Positions 30,850 through 40,621 are shown, counted from the stretch's first letter. The stretch: DNA of 64,000 bases from Aestuariispira insulae (GCF_003385955.1 NZ_QRDW01000004.1:124001-188000), one strand, 5' to 3'. Program-made: numbers and translations. The notes: generated by a model from the letters alone, not told the origin.

Positions 30850-31808
30850 ATTTTGGTGAATTCAACGATGTCGACTGGCTGACCTTCCTGGCGGGTTTTT
30901 CTGTCCTGGCTGTATATGGTGCTCTTTGGTTCGTCCTGGCAGAACGCAATCAGGGCATGAAGCGCGATAAGGCGCTCAGGGCCTATGTGCTGAACCAGCA
31001 AGGGCAATTGGTTAAATCAAAGCGCCGCCAAAGCCTGAAAACCAATACCCGCAGCTTCATCAGGGTCATCATCGAAAAGCTGAATTTGATGAAAAGCCAT
31101 CATGCCGATGCGATTGCGCAACGTCTTGTACTGGCGGGATTGCGGTCAAAAGACTCTCTTGTGATCTATCTCTTCTGCAAACTGGTGATGCCGATTGTGC
31201 TGGGCATGATTGCAGGTTTTGTTCTCTTTGTCATAAAACCTGTCGAATTCGGCATGATGGGTAAGGTGTTCGTTGCCATGCTGGCGGTCTTCATCGGCTC
31301 GAAACTGCCCGACATCGTGGTCAAGCAACTGGTCAAAAAGCGCCAGCTTGGCGTGATGCTGGGCGTACCGGATGCCCTGGATCTCATGGTGATCTGTGCC
31401 GAAGCCGGATTGGGATTGGCGGCCTCCTTAAAGCGGGTCTCCGCAGAAATGGCCGCAGCCTCGCCGGAAATTGCAGATGAATTTTCCCTCACGGCAGCGG
31501 AGTTAGGTTTCCTGCCGGAACGTCGGACAGCCCTTGAGAATCTTGCGCGCCGGACAGATATGCAGCAGATCCGAAGTGTTGTGAACACGTTGCTTCAGTC
31601 AGAAAAATACGGAACCCCATTGGCGGACTCGCTGCGCATACTTGCGGATGAATATCGCGATGAAAGGATGCTGAAAGCGGAAGAAAAGGCGGCCAAGCTT
31701 CCGGCGACCCTGACGGTTCCGATGGTCTTGTTCATTTTGCCGTCGCTTTTCATTGTCTTGCTCGCACCGGCAATTTTTCAGACTTTGGATTCGGTTTCGG
31801 GCATGTAA
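30846..31808 (+). CDS. tadC: Tad inner membrane protein TadC/CpaH
   Basis: 320 residues, type II secretion F domain (GVPDALDLMVICAEAGLGLA, ADSLRILADEYRDERMLKAE) with helices at about 12-30, 95-150 and 290-315. Partner of TadB. ATGA overlap with tadB shows coupling. The cluster ends here on this strand, and no tadE or tadF gene follows in the window. Confidence 0.92.
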   Translation: MNFGEFNDVDWLTFLAGFSVLAVYGALWFVLAERNQGMKRDKALRAYVLNQQGQLVKSKRRQSLKTNTRSFIRVIIEKLNLMKSHHADAIAQRLVLAGLRSKDSLVIYLFCKLVMPIVLGMIAGFVLFVIKPVEFGMMGKVFVAMLAVFIGSKLPDIVVKQLVKKRQLGVMLGVPDALDLMVICAEAGLGLAASLKRVSAEMAAASPEIADEFSLTAAELGFLPERRTALENLARRTDMQQIRSVVNTLLQSEKYGTPLADSLRILADEYRDERMLKAEEKAAKLPATLTVPMVLFILPSLFIVLLAPAIFQTLDSVSGM

Positions 31809-31860
31809 AGCAGGACAGATAGAGATTGCACCGGAACCTATGGGTCCGTTCCGGGCATAT

Positions 31861-31900
31861 GAAGGGCCGTGGTTTGTGGCGAATCGCGGCCCTTCGCCTT
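31861..31900. terminator. Bidirectional terminator between tadC and the TadD-like gene
   Basis: GAAGGGCCG and CGGCCCTTC form a nine-base-pair stem with a 17-base loop, followed by GCCTTTTC on the plus strand. A smaller hairpin (CCGGAAC/GTTCCGG) precedes it. Both lie between two convergent stops. Confidence 0.6.
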
Positions 31901-31906
31901 TTCAGG

Positions 31907-32734
31907 TCATTTACTGCCGAGCAATTGGCTGTTGAAGATAAATTGCGCTCGCTGGGCCGGGCTCATTTCCGGCAGCCTTTTGAAAGCAACCAAATTGTTT
32001 TCGAGTAACTCGCCCTGGGAAATCTGGCTTAATTCCGTTCTGGCGCGTGCTTCTTTGCCGTCCATGATCAGCGCCATGCCAAGATTTTGCCGATAGCTGG
32101 CTTTATCCGGGTGCGTTTCTACCAGCTTTTCAAGCCGTGTGACCGCTTCATTAGCCTGGCCGCCGATAATGTAGGACAGGGCAAGATTATTCTGAGTAGC
32201 CGGATTATCGGGTTCGATTTTCAAGGCGCGCTGATAACTGATCCGTGCCCGATCATTGTTCCCAGTCAGTTCCTGGGCAACCCCCAGACCGAGCATAGCG
32301 GGCACGGCATTGATATCGGAATCGATGGCCGCCTGGAAGGCCAGGGCGGCATTGGTGGGGTTGCGCGCCTTTAACCAGGCACGGCCTTCCTGAATGCGGG
32401 TTTGGGAAACGCGGTCAGGGCTGACCAGTTCCGCCAGTCTGCGATAGGAAATGGCGGCATTTCGATGGGCTCCGGTAAGGCTGTAATTGCGTGACAGGGC
32501 TTCGACCGGGCCGATGGCATTTGGAAAGCCCAGATTGGCCTGGCGGTAAAAAGCGATCGCGGCGTCAATATCGTTTCGTGATTCGGCCTTTTGCGCCAAT
32601 TCCATCAGTTTTGTTTCGGAAACGGCATCTGATTCGATTTCTCTTTCCGGAGCCGTATTGCAGGCCACTAGGACCAGCGTCAAACAGAGGGCAGATAACC
32701 GTTTTGCATAAAAAACGCTGAAAATATTCTTCAT
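31907..32734 (-). CDS. tadD: TPR lipoprotein, TadD-like
   Basis: About 275 residues. The N-terminus is a lipoprotein signal with LTLVLVACNTAPE. At least four tetratricopeptide-like repeats follow, e.g. AIAFYRQANLGFPNAIGPVE and ARISYQRALKIEPDNPATQN, then NLALSYIIGGQANEAVTRLE. TadD is the TPR pilotin-like accessory protein of Tad pili. It stands on the opposite strand, convergent with tadC. ATG 32734 with AGGAT upstream is preferred over the longer frame. The final segment (FIFNSQLLGSK) is non-repetitive. Confidence 0.8.
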   Translation of the reverse strand: MKNIFSVFYAKRLSALCLTLVLVACNTAPEREIESDAVSETKLMELAQKAESRNDIDAAIAFYRQANLGFPNAIGPVEALSRNYSLTGAHRNAAISYRRLAELVSPDRVSQTRIQEGRAWLKARNPTNAALAFQAAIDSDINAVPAMLGLGVAQELTGNNDRARISYQRALKIEPDNPATQNNLALSYIIGGQANEAVTRLEKLVETHPDKASYRQNLGMALIMDGKEARARTELSQISQGELLENNLVAFKRLPEMSPAQRAQFIFNSQLLGSK

Positions 32735-32930
32735 CTTGGTTATCCTGCTCTTAAGAAAAGTCATATCATGGTAATCAAAAATAGTATTATGGCGTTGATT
32801 TTGTGTAACATAGCTTCAAAGATAGCATCCAAGTAATTTCTTTACCTTTCTTTTGCTAGTCATTATTTGTTATCCATTAACTCCGTGCTATTTTCGATTT
32901 ATTGTTCAGGATCTTAGGGGCAAATCGGTC

Positions 32931-33389
32931 ATGAATAACGCATATTTTGAGATGATCATCCTTATCGAGCGCTTGCACAGGCGTTTTTTGGATATCGTAA
33001 GGATTGAGCTGAATAACCGCGGTATTCGTGATATCAATGCCCCTCAGGCTTTGGTTCTTGCCAATATTGGTGATTCTGAGATCCTTGTTCGCGACCTGGT
33101 GGAACGGGGATATTACCTCGGTCAGAATGTGAATTATAGCATTCGCAAGCTGGTTGAATATGGCTATTTGAACCAGGAGCGGGACGAGCATGACAAACGC
33201 GCCGTTCGGGTATCCCTGACGGAAAAGGGAAAAGAGCTTATCCCGATGGTGCGCGGGATTGATCATTTGAATCAGGTTTCGGTCATGGACCAACCCATTG
33301 ACGATGCTGAGATCGAAGGCATTTGCTCGACCTTGCGCAAGGTTGAACGCTGCTGGTCTGAATATATCCAATTCCGTCCCTATAACTGA
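32931..33389 (+). CDS. ldtR: MarR-family regulator, LdtR-like
   Basis: About 152 residues with a winged helix. The sequence closely follows the LdtR group of alphaproteobacteria as I recall it: ILIERLHRRFLDIVRIEL, IRDINAPQALVLANIGD, GYYLGQNVNYSIRKLVEYGY and ERDEHDKRAVRVSLTEKG. LdtR controls an L,D-transpeptidase and cell-wall stress functions in relatives. ATG 32931 gives the usual N-terminus (MNNAYFEM); the ribosome site AGGGG is rather far away. It is divergent from the TadD-like gene across about 196 bases in which no gene is seen. Confidence 0.75.
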   Translation: MNNAYFEMIILIERLHRRFLDIVRIELNNRGIRDINAPQALVLANIGDSEILVRDLVERGYYLGQNVNYSIRKLVEYGYLNQERDEHDKRAVRVSLTEKGKELIPMVRGIDHLNQVSVMDQPIDDAEIEGICSTLRKVERCWSEYIQFRPYN

Positions 33390-33417
33390 ACGCCAGACAG
33401 GCGGCTAATAACGCCGC

Positions 33418-34125
33418 TCAGATCAATTCCCGGAGCTCCATCTGATCAATCAGGTCCGGGATTTCACAGATATCAGTCAAACGGGTGAAATTCTGATGTG
33501 TGGGGTCCTTATGGTGGATTTCATGCACAGCGGTCATTTCATATGGGATATGCACTGCATGACCACCCAGTTCCAGAACCGGCACAATGTCAGACGGAAC
33601 GGAATTGCCGATCATCATCACGCTGGCCGGATCAATGGACCATTCCTGGAATAGGGCGGAATAGGTTGCCACATCCTTTTCACTGACAACCTCGACATAG
33701 TCGAAAAGATCTGCGAGGCCGGATTTGTAAACTTTGTTGGTTTGGTCCAGAAGATCACCTTTGGTGATTATCGCCAGAAGATAGCGCTGTTTTAGGGTGC
33801 GCAAGACATCTTCCACGCCGATGAACAATCGCATCGGTGCATCCAGCATTTTTTTACCCATCATGACAATTTCGTGGATTTGCTGGGCCTCGATCCTGCC
33901 ATCAGAAAGGTCAATGGCGGTTTCCACCATGGAAAGGGTGAAGCCCTTGATGCCATAACCAAACAGTTTGATATTTTGCTTTTCGGTTTTGCCCAGCGCC
34001 GCATCCACTTTTTCGCGTGGCGCATATTGTTCTAGAATGTCACCCAATCGTTTTTGGGTATCCTGAAACATGTCTTCCGTATGCCAGAGTGTGTCGTCCG
34101 CATCGAAAGCAATCAGTCGAAGCAT
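33418..34125 (-). CDS. HAD-family hydrolase, possible nucleotidase
   Basis: About 235 residues with the HAD motifs in order: FDADDTLWHTE (nucleophile Asp and general acid), AIITKGD (motif II Thr), a Lys in YVEVVSEKD and MMIGNSVPSDI (motif IV). The cap is of the helical C1 type, as in YjjG-type nucleotidases. It is the last gene of the leftward nucleoside operon, 22 bases after add, so dephosphorylation of a nucleotide or sugar phosphate of this pathway is a fair guess but not shown. The start at 34125 gives the canonical N-terminal motif. Confidence 0.7.
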   Translation of the reverse strand: MLRLIAFDADDTLWHTEDMFQDTQKRLGDILEQYAPREKVDAALGKTEKQNIKLFGYGIKGFTLSMVETAIDLSDGRIEAQQIHEIVMMGKKMLDAPMRLFIGVEDVLRTLKQRYLLAIITKGDLLDQTNKVYKSGLADLFDYVEVVSEKDVATYSALFQEWSIDPASVMMIGNSVPSDIVPVLELGGHAVHIPYEMTAVHEIHHKDPTHQNFTRLTDICEIPDLIDQMELRELI

Positions 34126-34147
34126 GGGCGTCAGATACCTTTCTTGG

Positions 34148-35140
34148 TTATTCTTGTCCTGACAGTCTTTCCAATAGTTTAGCCTTAGTTTGCGAATCTG
34201 CAAAGCTTGCCGTGATGGCATTTTTGGTGAATCCGATCAACTGAGCGCGGGAGAGGCCCCACTGGGCCGCCGCCAGCTCGTATTCACCGCCGATGGTGCA
34301 GCCAAAATGCGGCGGGTCATCGGAATTCAAAGTAACGATACAGCCTGCCTCCAAGAGTTTGGGCAGGGAATGTTCCGCCATTGTTGGGAAAACCTTCAGG
34401 GCGATATTGCTGGTCGGGCAGACCTCAAATGCGATCTTGGCATCAATCGCTCGCTTCAAAACGGCCGGGTCCTCGACGATGCGTACTCCATGACCGATCC
34501 GAGTGATCGGCAGGTTGTCCAGGGCATCGGTAATACTCTCCGGCCCAACCACCTCACCGGCATGCGCGGTACAGGGCAGGCCGGTCGCCGCCACAATGTC
34601 AAAGGCCGGTTTGAAATCCAGGCAACTATGCAGCTTTTCATCGCCCGCCATGCCGAAACCCACCACATAGGGGTGGGGATGGTCGACAGTGGTTTGGGCG
34701 ACAATAACAGCCCGCTCGGGTCCCAGATGGCGGATACAGGTCATGATAATGCGGCAGATGATGCCGAAATCCGCTTCTGCCCGGTCGATTGCCGCGGCGA
34801 GATGGCCGACCATCTCGGGATAATTCAAGCCGGCCTGTTCCCCATGATCCTGGGAACCGAAAAACTCCACATAGATCACACCTTCCGCGGCGCAGCGTCG
34901 AAGATAGTCATAGACAACATCTTCATAATCCAGGCCGGTTCGAATGCAACCGGCAACCAGATCAAAACCATCCAGGAAATGATTGAAATTGTCCCAGTGA
35001 TAGCGATCCGATAGGCCGTTTAACGCCTGGGGCAGCGTTATGCCGTTGCGATCGGCCAGTTTACGGGCCAGCTCAGGCGTGATCGTGCCTTCGATATGGA
35101 CATGCAGCTCAGCTTTGGGCAGGGATTTGATTGTCATCAT
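34148..35140 (-). CDS. add: Adenosine deaminase
   Basis: About 330 residues of the metal-dependent adenosine deaminase fold: KAELHVHIEGT (two metal His), PCTAHAGEVVGPE (metal His and catalytic Glu), TRIGHGVRIVEDP, VCPTSNIALKV and TLNSDDPPHFG (metal Asp). The RIGHGV and SDDPPHF wording suits adenosine rather than adenine deaminase. It produces inosine for the purine nucleoside phosphorylase of the same operon. ATG 35140 overlaps the stop of the dioxygenase gene and has GAGGA six bases upstream. Confidence 0.88.
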   Translation of the reverse strand: MMTIKSLPKAELHVHIEGTITPELARKLADRNGITLPQALNGLSDRYHWDNFNHFLDGFDLVAGCIRTGLDYEDVVYDYLRRCAAEGVIYVEFFGSQDHGEQAGLNYPEMVGHLAAAIDRAEADFGIICRIIMTCIRHLGPERAVIVAQTTVDHPHPYVVGFGMAGDEKLHSCLDFKPAFDIVAATGLPCTAHAGEVVGPESITDALDNLPITRIGHGVRIVEDPAVLKRAIDAKIAFEVCPTSNIALKVFPTMAEHSLPKLLEAGCIVTLNSDDPPHFGCTIGGEYELAAAQWGLSRAQLIGFTKNAITASFADSQTKAKLLERLSGQE

Positions 35141-36012
35141 GCAAATCCTCGAAGCGGCAGGGACGGATCCCGGATCAGCCAATTGTCTTCCGGATAGGCG
35201 CAAGCGCCATCAATGACATGGAGGGTATAGGCATGGCGGGAATAATCGGACCGGTTAGGGCCACTCTTGTGCGGCATCTTACCGTGCAGCAGGATCAGCG
35301 AACCTTTCGGGACCTCCAGGGGGACATCTTCATTTTCCGGCCAGGGACTGTCATCCAACTGTTCCATCACCATTTTCCCGTCCCGGCGCAGGAACCTCTG
35401 GCGCAACGTGCCGGTATGGGCACCAGGTATTCCCCAGAGGCAGCCATTTTCCACTGTGGCATCTTCGAGCGCGAACCAGAAACCGATCACACTCAGTGGT
35501 TCGGTATAAAGGAAAGTGGAATCCTGATGACAATTCACTTCACCGCCGATATGCGGCTGTTTGAAGATATACATCGACTGCAACAACAGCGGATCGGAAA
35601 GGCCGAGATCCTGCGAGAGCCGTGCCAGTTTCCCGGTGCGGGAAAAGGCCTGGAATTCCGGATCCAGATCATGCATGGCATGACCCATTTTGTTGATGGA
35701 AAGAGCTTTTTCCTGTTTCAGATTGCCATTTTCATCAAAGGCTTCTTCTTCAAAGAAGAAATGAATCTTATCCCCGGATTCCTGGAAATAGGCATCCTTG
35801 GCATGGGATCGGGTCTTGGTGGAAAAAACTGTTGAGATCCCGCTGGGATCAAAGGCATCGACTAAAGCATTTGCCTGATCCTTCAAACGGTCGCATGCAT
35901 CGGAGGAGACAAAATCCTCCAGAATCAAAAAGCCATCGCGGTTAAAGGCGGACAGCATTTCCGGCGTCAGGTGGCCATCAACTGTCGCGTGAAAGCGTGG
36001 TGGCATCTGCAT
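35137..36012 (-). CDS. PHYHD1-like Fe(II)/2-oxoglutarate dioxygenase (phytanoyl-CoA dioxygenase family)
   Basis: About 291 residues with a complete oxygenase site: H162-x-D164 (NCHQDSTF), H248 (KMPHKSG) and the 2-oxoglutarate Arg R259 (YSRHAYTLH). The protein resembles animal PHYHD1 much more than generic PhyH proteins, sharing SGDKIHFFFE, SINKMGHAMH, QSMYIFKQPHIGGEV, FLYTEPL and ENGCLW almost word for word with the human protein as I recall it. ATG 36012 has GGGGGA seven bases upstream. It sits between deoB and add, with the add start overlapping its stop, which suggests a nucleoside-like substrate. The reaction is not established by the sequence. Confidence 0.85.
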   Translation of the reverse strand: MQMPPRFHATVDGHLTPEMLSAFNRDGFLILEDFVSSDACDRLKDQANALVDAFDPSGISTVFSTKTRSHAKDAYFQESGDKIHFFFEEEAFDENGNLKQEKALSINKMGHAMHDLDPEFQAFSRTGKLARLSQDLGLSDPLLLQSMYIFKQPHIGGEVNCHQDSTFLYTEPLSVIGFWFALEDATVENGCLWGIPGAHTGTLRQRFLRRDGKMVMEQLDDSPWPENEDVPLEVPKGSLILLHGKMPHKSGPNRSDYSRHAYTLHVIDGACAYPEDNWLIRDPSLPLRGFA

Positions 36013-36042
36013 ATACAATTCCCCCAAAGATTTTTGTTTTTC

Positions 36043-37263
36043 TTAGAAACAGGCCGTGCCATGGGCCAATGGACCAACATCCAGATGGGTCGCAATTGTC
36101 TGACCCATATCGGCAAATGTGCGCCTGCGGCCCAGGTTTTTTGCTTCAATTCCCGGCCCATAAAAAATGACTGGCACATGTTCCCGGGTATGATCACTTC
36201 CGGGCCAGGTCGGGTCACAACCGTGATCTGCGGTGATCAAAACCAGGTCACCCGGTTTCAGGATAGCATCCAGTTCGGGCAGGCGCTGGTCAAACTCTTC
36301 CAATGCATTGGCATAACCCGCCACATCCCGCCGATGGCCGAATGAGCTGTCGAAATCCACAAAATTGGTGAAAACCAGGGAGCCGTCCGGCGCATCACGC
36401 ACGACATCAAGTGTTGCGTCAAACAGAGCCATATTGCCGTTGGCCTTTACTTTGCGGGTGATGCCTTTGCCGGCGAAGATATCGGCAATCTTTCCGATTG
36501 AAATCACTTCGTTGCCCTGGGCGCTGATCAGATCCAGCAGGGTATCTGCATGGGGCAGGGTGGTATAGTCCCGCCGGTTGCCTGTCCGCGCAAAATCATC
36601 GGCATTTTGCCCGATGAAGGGACGGGCGATCACCCGGCCGACTTCTAGCTTTTTGGTCAACCGTTTGGCGATCTCGCAAATCTCATAGAGCCGATCCAGG
36701 CCAAAATGCTCTTCATGGGCGGCAATCTGAAAAACAGAATCCGCGCTCGTATAGCAGATCGGCTTGCCGGTGCGGATATGTTCTTCCCCCAGCTTGGCAA
36801 TGATCTCGGTCCCGGACGCATGGCAATTTCCCAGAATGCCTGGAATATTGGCTTCGCGGATAAATTCCTCGATCAGCTCGTCGGGGAAGCTTGGAACCGT
36901 GTTTGGAAAAAAGCCCCAGTCAAACTCAACCGGCAGGCCAGCAATCTCCCAATGACCGCTGGGTGTGTCCTTGCCTTTGCTGACCTCTGCGGCATGTCCA
37001 TAGGCACCGGCTAGGGTATGGCCATTCAGCTCCAGTCCCGCGGGTTCATGGCCACTGCTGCCTTTTGCGGCAAGGCCGAGGCCCCGTTTCACCAGATTGG
37101 GCAGGGTCAAGGGCCCGTTGCGTAATGCATTATCGGCCTTACCTTCGGCACAATGGCTGGCAATATGGCCCAATGTGTCGGCACCCTGGTCGCCAAAGCT
37201 TGGTGCGTCTTCAGTCGCGCCAAGGCCAAATGAATCCATTACCAGAATGATTGCCCGTGCCAT
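36043..37263 (-). CDS. deoB: Phosphopentomutase
   Basis: About 406 residues of the alkaline-phosphatase-like metalloenzyme family. Clear family marks: [35 protein letters not shown] (with the phosphorylated Thr), [31 protein letters not shown] and [20 protein letters not shown]. It interconverts (deoxy)ribose 1- and 5-phosphates, linking the phosphorylases to DeoC. ATG 37263 with AGGAA upstream gives the usual start. 72 bases separate it from deoA. Confidence 0.94.
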   Translation of the reverse strand: MARAIILVMDSFGLGATEDAPSFGDQGADTLGHIASHCAEGKADNALRNGPLTLPNLVKRGLGLAAKGSSGHEPAGLELNGHTLAGAYGHAAEVSKGKDTPSGHWEIAGLPVEFDWGFFPNTVPSFPDELIEEFIREANIPGILGNCHASGTEIIAKLGEEHIRTGKPICYTSADSVFQIAAHEEHFGLDRLYEICEIAKRLTKKLEVGRVIARPFIGQNADDFARTGNRRDYTTLPHADTLLDLISAQGNEVISIGKIADIFAGKGITRKVKANGNMALFDATLDVVRDAPDGSLVFTNFVDFDSSFGHRRDVAGYANALEEFDQRLPELDAILKPGDLVLITADHGCDPTWPGSDHTREHVPVIFYGPGIEAKNLGRRRTFADMGQTIATHLDVGPLAHGTACF

Positions 37264-37335
37264 CGTCTTATTCCTGAATATCAATTACCGTTTGGACCGG
37301 ATCCGGATGATTCGGTCCTGTTAGGCAAAATGGGT

Positions 37336-38658
37336 TCAATCGCCCCGGCGTTCAATGACCGGCTTGCCGGTTTCCCGTGCGTTGCCGCCAATTTCAATTG
37401 CCTGCAGGATGGCATCCGCCGCTTTTTCAGCTGCTGCTTCACTGCGGGCATGAATGGTGGCCAGCGGGGTCTGGTTGTCCAGTTTGTCGCCAAGACTCGC
37501 AAAATCGGTCAGGCCAACAGCATAGTCGATTTTGTCGCTGGCCACACGGCGGCCGCCGCCAAGCTCAACCACGGCAACCCCGACGGCGCGGGTGTCAATG
37601 GCAGTGACAAAGCCCGGTTCATTCACGAAAAGCTCTTTTCTAACAGGAGCTTCTTCGAGATAGCTGCGGCTTCTCTCGACAAAGTCGACGGGGCCGCCCA
37701 AGGCGGCAACCATTTTGCCGAATACCTCGGTGGCCGCACCGCTATCGAGGGCTGCCTGGGCTTTCTGCTGGCCTTCTTCGAAACTGCCTACCAGGCCGCC
37801 GAGACGCAGCATGTCGGCCGCAAGGGCGATGACAATCTCGTGCAGGCGCGGTTCCCGCTTGGCCGGATTGGTCAGGTAATCAACGGTTTCGCGCATTTCA
37901 ACCGCGTTGCCCACATGCCAGCCCAAGACCTGGTTCATATCGGTGATCAGGGCGGATGTTTTTACGCCTGCGTGATTGGCCACGGCCACGATGCTTTCAG
38001 CCAGTTCCTGCGCCATTTCCAGGCTGTCTGCAAAGGCACCATTGCCGGTTTTTACATCCATCGCCAGACCGTCAAGGCCCGCCGCCAGCTTCTTCGACAG
38101 AATGCTGGCGGTGATCAGCGGCACGGATTCGACCGTCGCGGTCACATCGCGGATGCCGTAAAACCGCTTGTCTGCCGGGGCTAGGTTGCCGGTCTGGCCG
38201 ATGATGGCGCAGCCCACTTCCTTGACCACCTTGCGGAAGGTGGCGTCATCGGGGGAAACGGAATAGCCCGGGATGGAATCAAATTTGTCCAACGTGCCGC
38301 CGGTATGGCCCAGGCCGCGGCCCGAGATCATCGGCACAAAACCGCCGCAGGCGCCGACAATGGGGCCCAGCATCAGGCTCACCTTATCCCCGACACCGCC
38401 GGTGGAATGCTTGTCGAGGACCGGGCCGCCCAGATCGTCATTATCCCATTCCAGCACGGTGCCGGAATGCATCATGCCGCGGGTAAGGGCGATCCGCTCA
38501 TCCATGGTCATGCCGTTGAAAAAGACCGCCATGGCCAGGGCAGCGATCTGTCCTTCACTGACCGAATTTTCGGTGATGCCTTTAACAAAGAAAGCAATCT
38601 CTTCGTTGGAAAGGGCCTTGCCGTCGCGTTTTTTGCGAATAATTTCTTGTGCTAACAT
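37336..38658 (-). CDS. deoA: Thymidine phosphorylase
   Basis: About 440 residues, pyrimidine nucleoside phosphorylase family: [20 protein letters not shown] at the start, [18 protein letters not shown] (phosphate site), [17 protein letters not shown] and [15 protein letters not shown] (substrate Lys). It releases thymine or uracil and deoxyribose 1-phosphate. ATG 38658 is preferred to a TTG four codons earlier, and lies eight bases after the deoC stop. Confidence 0.95.
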   Translation of the reverse strand: MLAQEIIRKKRDGKALSNEEIAFFVKGITENSVSEGQIAALAMAVFFNGMTMDERIALTRGMMHSGTVLEWDNDDLGGPVLDKHSTGGVGDKVSLMLGPIVGACGGFVPMISGRGLGHTGGTLDKFDSIPGYSVSPDDATFRKVVKEVGCAIIGQTGNLAPADKRFYGIRDVTATVESVPLITASILSKKLAAGLDGLAMDVKTGNGAFADSLEMAQELAESIVAVANHAGVKTSALITDMNQVLGWHVGNAVEMRETVDYLTNPAKREPRLHEIVIALAADMLRLGGLVGSFEEGQQKAQAALDSGAATEVFGKMVAALGGPVDFVERSRSYLEEAPVRKELFVNEPGFVTAIDTRAVGVAVVELGGGRRVASDKIDYAVGLTDFASLGDKLDNQTPLATIHARSEAAAEKAADAILQAIEIGGNARETGKPVIERRGD

Positions 38659-38666
38659 ATTTCCAC

Positions 38667-39434
38667 TCAATAACCGGAGGAGGCAGGGGCCGGGGCATCA
38701 TCGCCGTCCAGAACTGCAATAAGGCTGGTCAGGACGCCACTTGCGCCAAACCGGAAACGGTCGGGATTGACCCAGCCTTCACCCATGATTTTATCGGCAA
38801 GCGCTAGATAATTACCCGCCGTTGCCACATCCTTGATGCCGCCGGACGGTTTGAAGCCCGCTTCAGAGCCTGTGTCGCGCAGGGTTTCCAGCATTATTTT
38901 TGCCGCTTCCGGTGTCGCGGAAACCGGCACCTTGCCGGTGGAGGTCTTGATAAAATCCGCACCATTGGCAAGAGAGAGCTCGCTGGCCTTCCGGATGCTG
39001 TCCGCGTCGGGCATACAGCCGGTTTCCAGAATGACTTTCAAACGGCCATACTCGCCACAGGCTTTTTTGCAGGCTGCAACCAATTGTGCCGCAGTATCAA
39101 CATCCCCGCGCAGGAAGGCGCGATAGGGGAAGACAACATCCACTTCATCACCGCCGGCCTCAATGATCTGCTGGCTGGTATGGACGGCCTGGTCAATATC
39201 GGACCCACCATCCGGAAAGTTGGAAACGGCAGCGATCTTCACCGGCTTGTCTTTCAATAACTCGGCCGCCAGCGCAACAAAGCGCGGCCAGACACAGACC
39301 GCAGCCACATGGCCATGCGGTGTGACTGCCTTGGCGCAAAGGGCCCGGATTGTCTCTTCGCTATCGGTATCATTCAAGCTGGTCAGGTCCAGCAGGGAGA
39401 GCGCGCGTTTTGCGATATCCTTGTCCGAGGTCAT
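38667..39434 (-). CDS. deoC: Deoxyribose-phosphate aldolase
   Basis: 255 residues. The Schiff-base Lys lies in [18 protein letters not shown], and a second Lys in [10 protein letters not shown]; the [18 protein letters not shown] start is that of the DeoC barrel. It splits deoxyribose 5-phosphate to acetaldehyde and glyceraldehyde 3-phosphate. It overlaps the phosphorylase gene by four bases. Confidence 0.95.
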   Translation of the reverse strand: MTSDKDIAKRALSLLDLTSLNDTDSEETIRALCAKAVTPHGHVAAVCVWPRFVALAAELLKDKPVKIAAVSNFPDGGSDIDQAVHTSQQIIEAGGDEVDVVFPYRAFLRGDVDTAAQLVAACKKACGEYGRLKVILETGCMPDADSIRKASELSLANGADFIKTSTGKVPVSATPEAAKIMLETLRDTGSEAGFKPSGGIKDVATAGNYLALADKIMGEGWVNPDRFRFGASGVLTSLIAVLDGDDAPAPASSGY

Positions 39435-40231
39435 GAAAGCGATCCTTCCAGCAGGGCGGTGATCAATGTCTGCACTTTGGCAGCGCCCTCGGCTGCATTG
39501 TCCATGGTCTGTTCGTGGCTGAGGGCGGTTGTACTCATGCCCGCGGCCATATTGGTCACGATCGACATGGCGGCAACCTTCATGCTGGCTTCGCGGGCCA
39601 GGATCACTTCCGGCACGGTGGACATACCGACCGCATCAGCTCCGAGGGTCTTAGCCATGCGGATTTCCGCCGCCGTCTCAAAATGCGGCCCACAGAACCA
39701 GGCATAAACGCCTTGGTGCAGGGTAATGCCATTATCCTTGGCGATTGTCTCCAGTTTGGTGCGAATTGACGGATCATAGGCATCCACCATATCAACAAAA
39801 CGGCTGTTGCCGGTCTCGTTGAACAGGGGTGAGACACCGGTCAGATTGATATGGTCATTGAGCATGATGACCGCGCCGGGTTGGGCCTCTTCCAACAAAC
39901 TGCCGGCAGCGTTGGTCAGGATCAGGGTCTCGCAGCCAATCGCTTTCAGGGTGCGTACAACCTCTTTCATCGCTGCCGGGTTGCCATGCTCGTAATAATG
40001 GGCGCGGCCCTGGCAGACGGCCACATCGGTCTGGCCAACGCGGCCCAGCACCAGGCGGCTGGCATGGCCATGCACGCCGCTGGGCGGGAAACCGTCCAGT
40101 TCTTCATAGCCAATCACATGGGCATCTTCGACCGCATCGGCAAAACCGCCGAGGCCGGATCCCAACACAATCCCCACTTTGGGAGCAAAGCCGTTGGTCT
40201 TTTTTTTGATGACCTTAGCTGCATCTGTCAT
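39431..40231 (-). CDS. punA: Purine nucleoside phosphorylase (trimeric type)
   Basis: 266 residues of the PNP/MTAP class: VGIVLGSGLGGFAD (phosphate loop), GVHGHASRLVLG, CQGRAHYYEHG, LTNAAGSL, FCGPHFETAAEIRM and GMSTVPEVILARE followed by a VTNMAAGM purine-site motif (Asn of the 6-oxopurine class). It cleaves inosine and guanosine and their deoxy forms, fed by add. It overlaps cdd and deoC by four bases each. Confidence 0.93.
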   Translation of the reverse strand: MTDAAKVIKKKTNGFAPKVGIVLGSGLGGFADAVEDAHVIGYEELDGFPPSGVHGHASRLVLGRVGQTDVAVCQGRAHYYEHGNPAAMKEVVRTLKAIGCETLILTNAAGSLLEEAQPGAVIMLNDHINLTGVSPLFNETGNSRFVDMVDAYDPSIRTKLETIAKDNGITLHQGVYAWFCGPHFETAAEIRMAKTLGADAVGMSTVPEVILAREASMKVAAMSIVTNMAAGMSTTALSHEQTMDNAAEGAAKVQTLITALLEGSLS

Positions 40232-40620
40232 TCGAGATTCTCCGGCCCGAAAGAATCGGGCAACAATTCATTGAGAGTAAACGTTTTTTTCAAACCATCC
40301 GGACCGCAGACATGAATAGGGGTGTCCGGCCTGGAAAATTCGCGGATCTTTTGCCGACAGCCGCCGCAAGGCGTTACCAAACCGTCCCCGCCGCCGATCA
40401 CGGCAATTTCCTCGATTCTGCGGGCGCCATCACGCACCATGGCGGAAATGGCAGAGGCCTCCGCGCAGCATCCTTCCGGATAGGCGGCGTTTTCCACATT
40501 GCACCCGCTATAGAGTTTACCATTTTCCGCCTGCAATGCGGAGCCTACATGGAAATTGGAATAGGGCGCATAAGCCTGTTCCATGGCGGCCTTGGCCAAA
40601 TCAAACAGTTTTTGATCCAT
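40228..40620 (-). CDS. cdd: Cytidine deaminase
   Basis: 130 residues, the small zinc-dependent homotetrameric type. Zinc and catalytic residues lie in GCCAEASAIS (Cys, Glu) and PCGGCRQKI (two Cys); the FHVGSALQAENGKLYSGCNV segment is typical. It converts (deoxy)cytidine to (deoxy)uridine for DeoA. One base separates it from the upstream permease gene. Confidence 0.94.
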   Translation of the reverse strand: MDQKLFDLAKAAMEQAYAPYSNFHVGSALQAENGKLYSGCNVENAAYPEGCCAEASAISAMVRDGARRIEEIAVIGGGDGLVTPCGGCRQKIREFSRPDTPIHVCGPDGLKKTFTLNELLPDSFGPENLE

Positions 40621-40621
40621 A

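Noticed and set aside
37330-38184. 284-codon plus-strand frame opposite deoA
   Set aside because: Antisense to a catalytic region of thymidine phosphorylase; no independent support.
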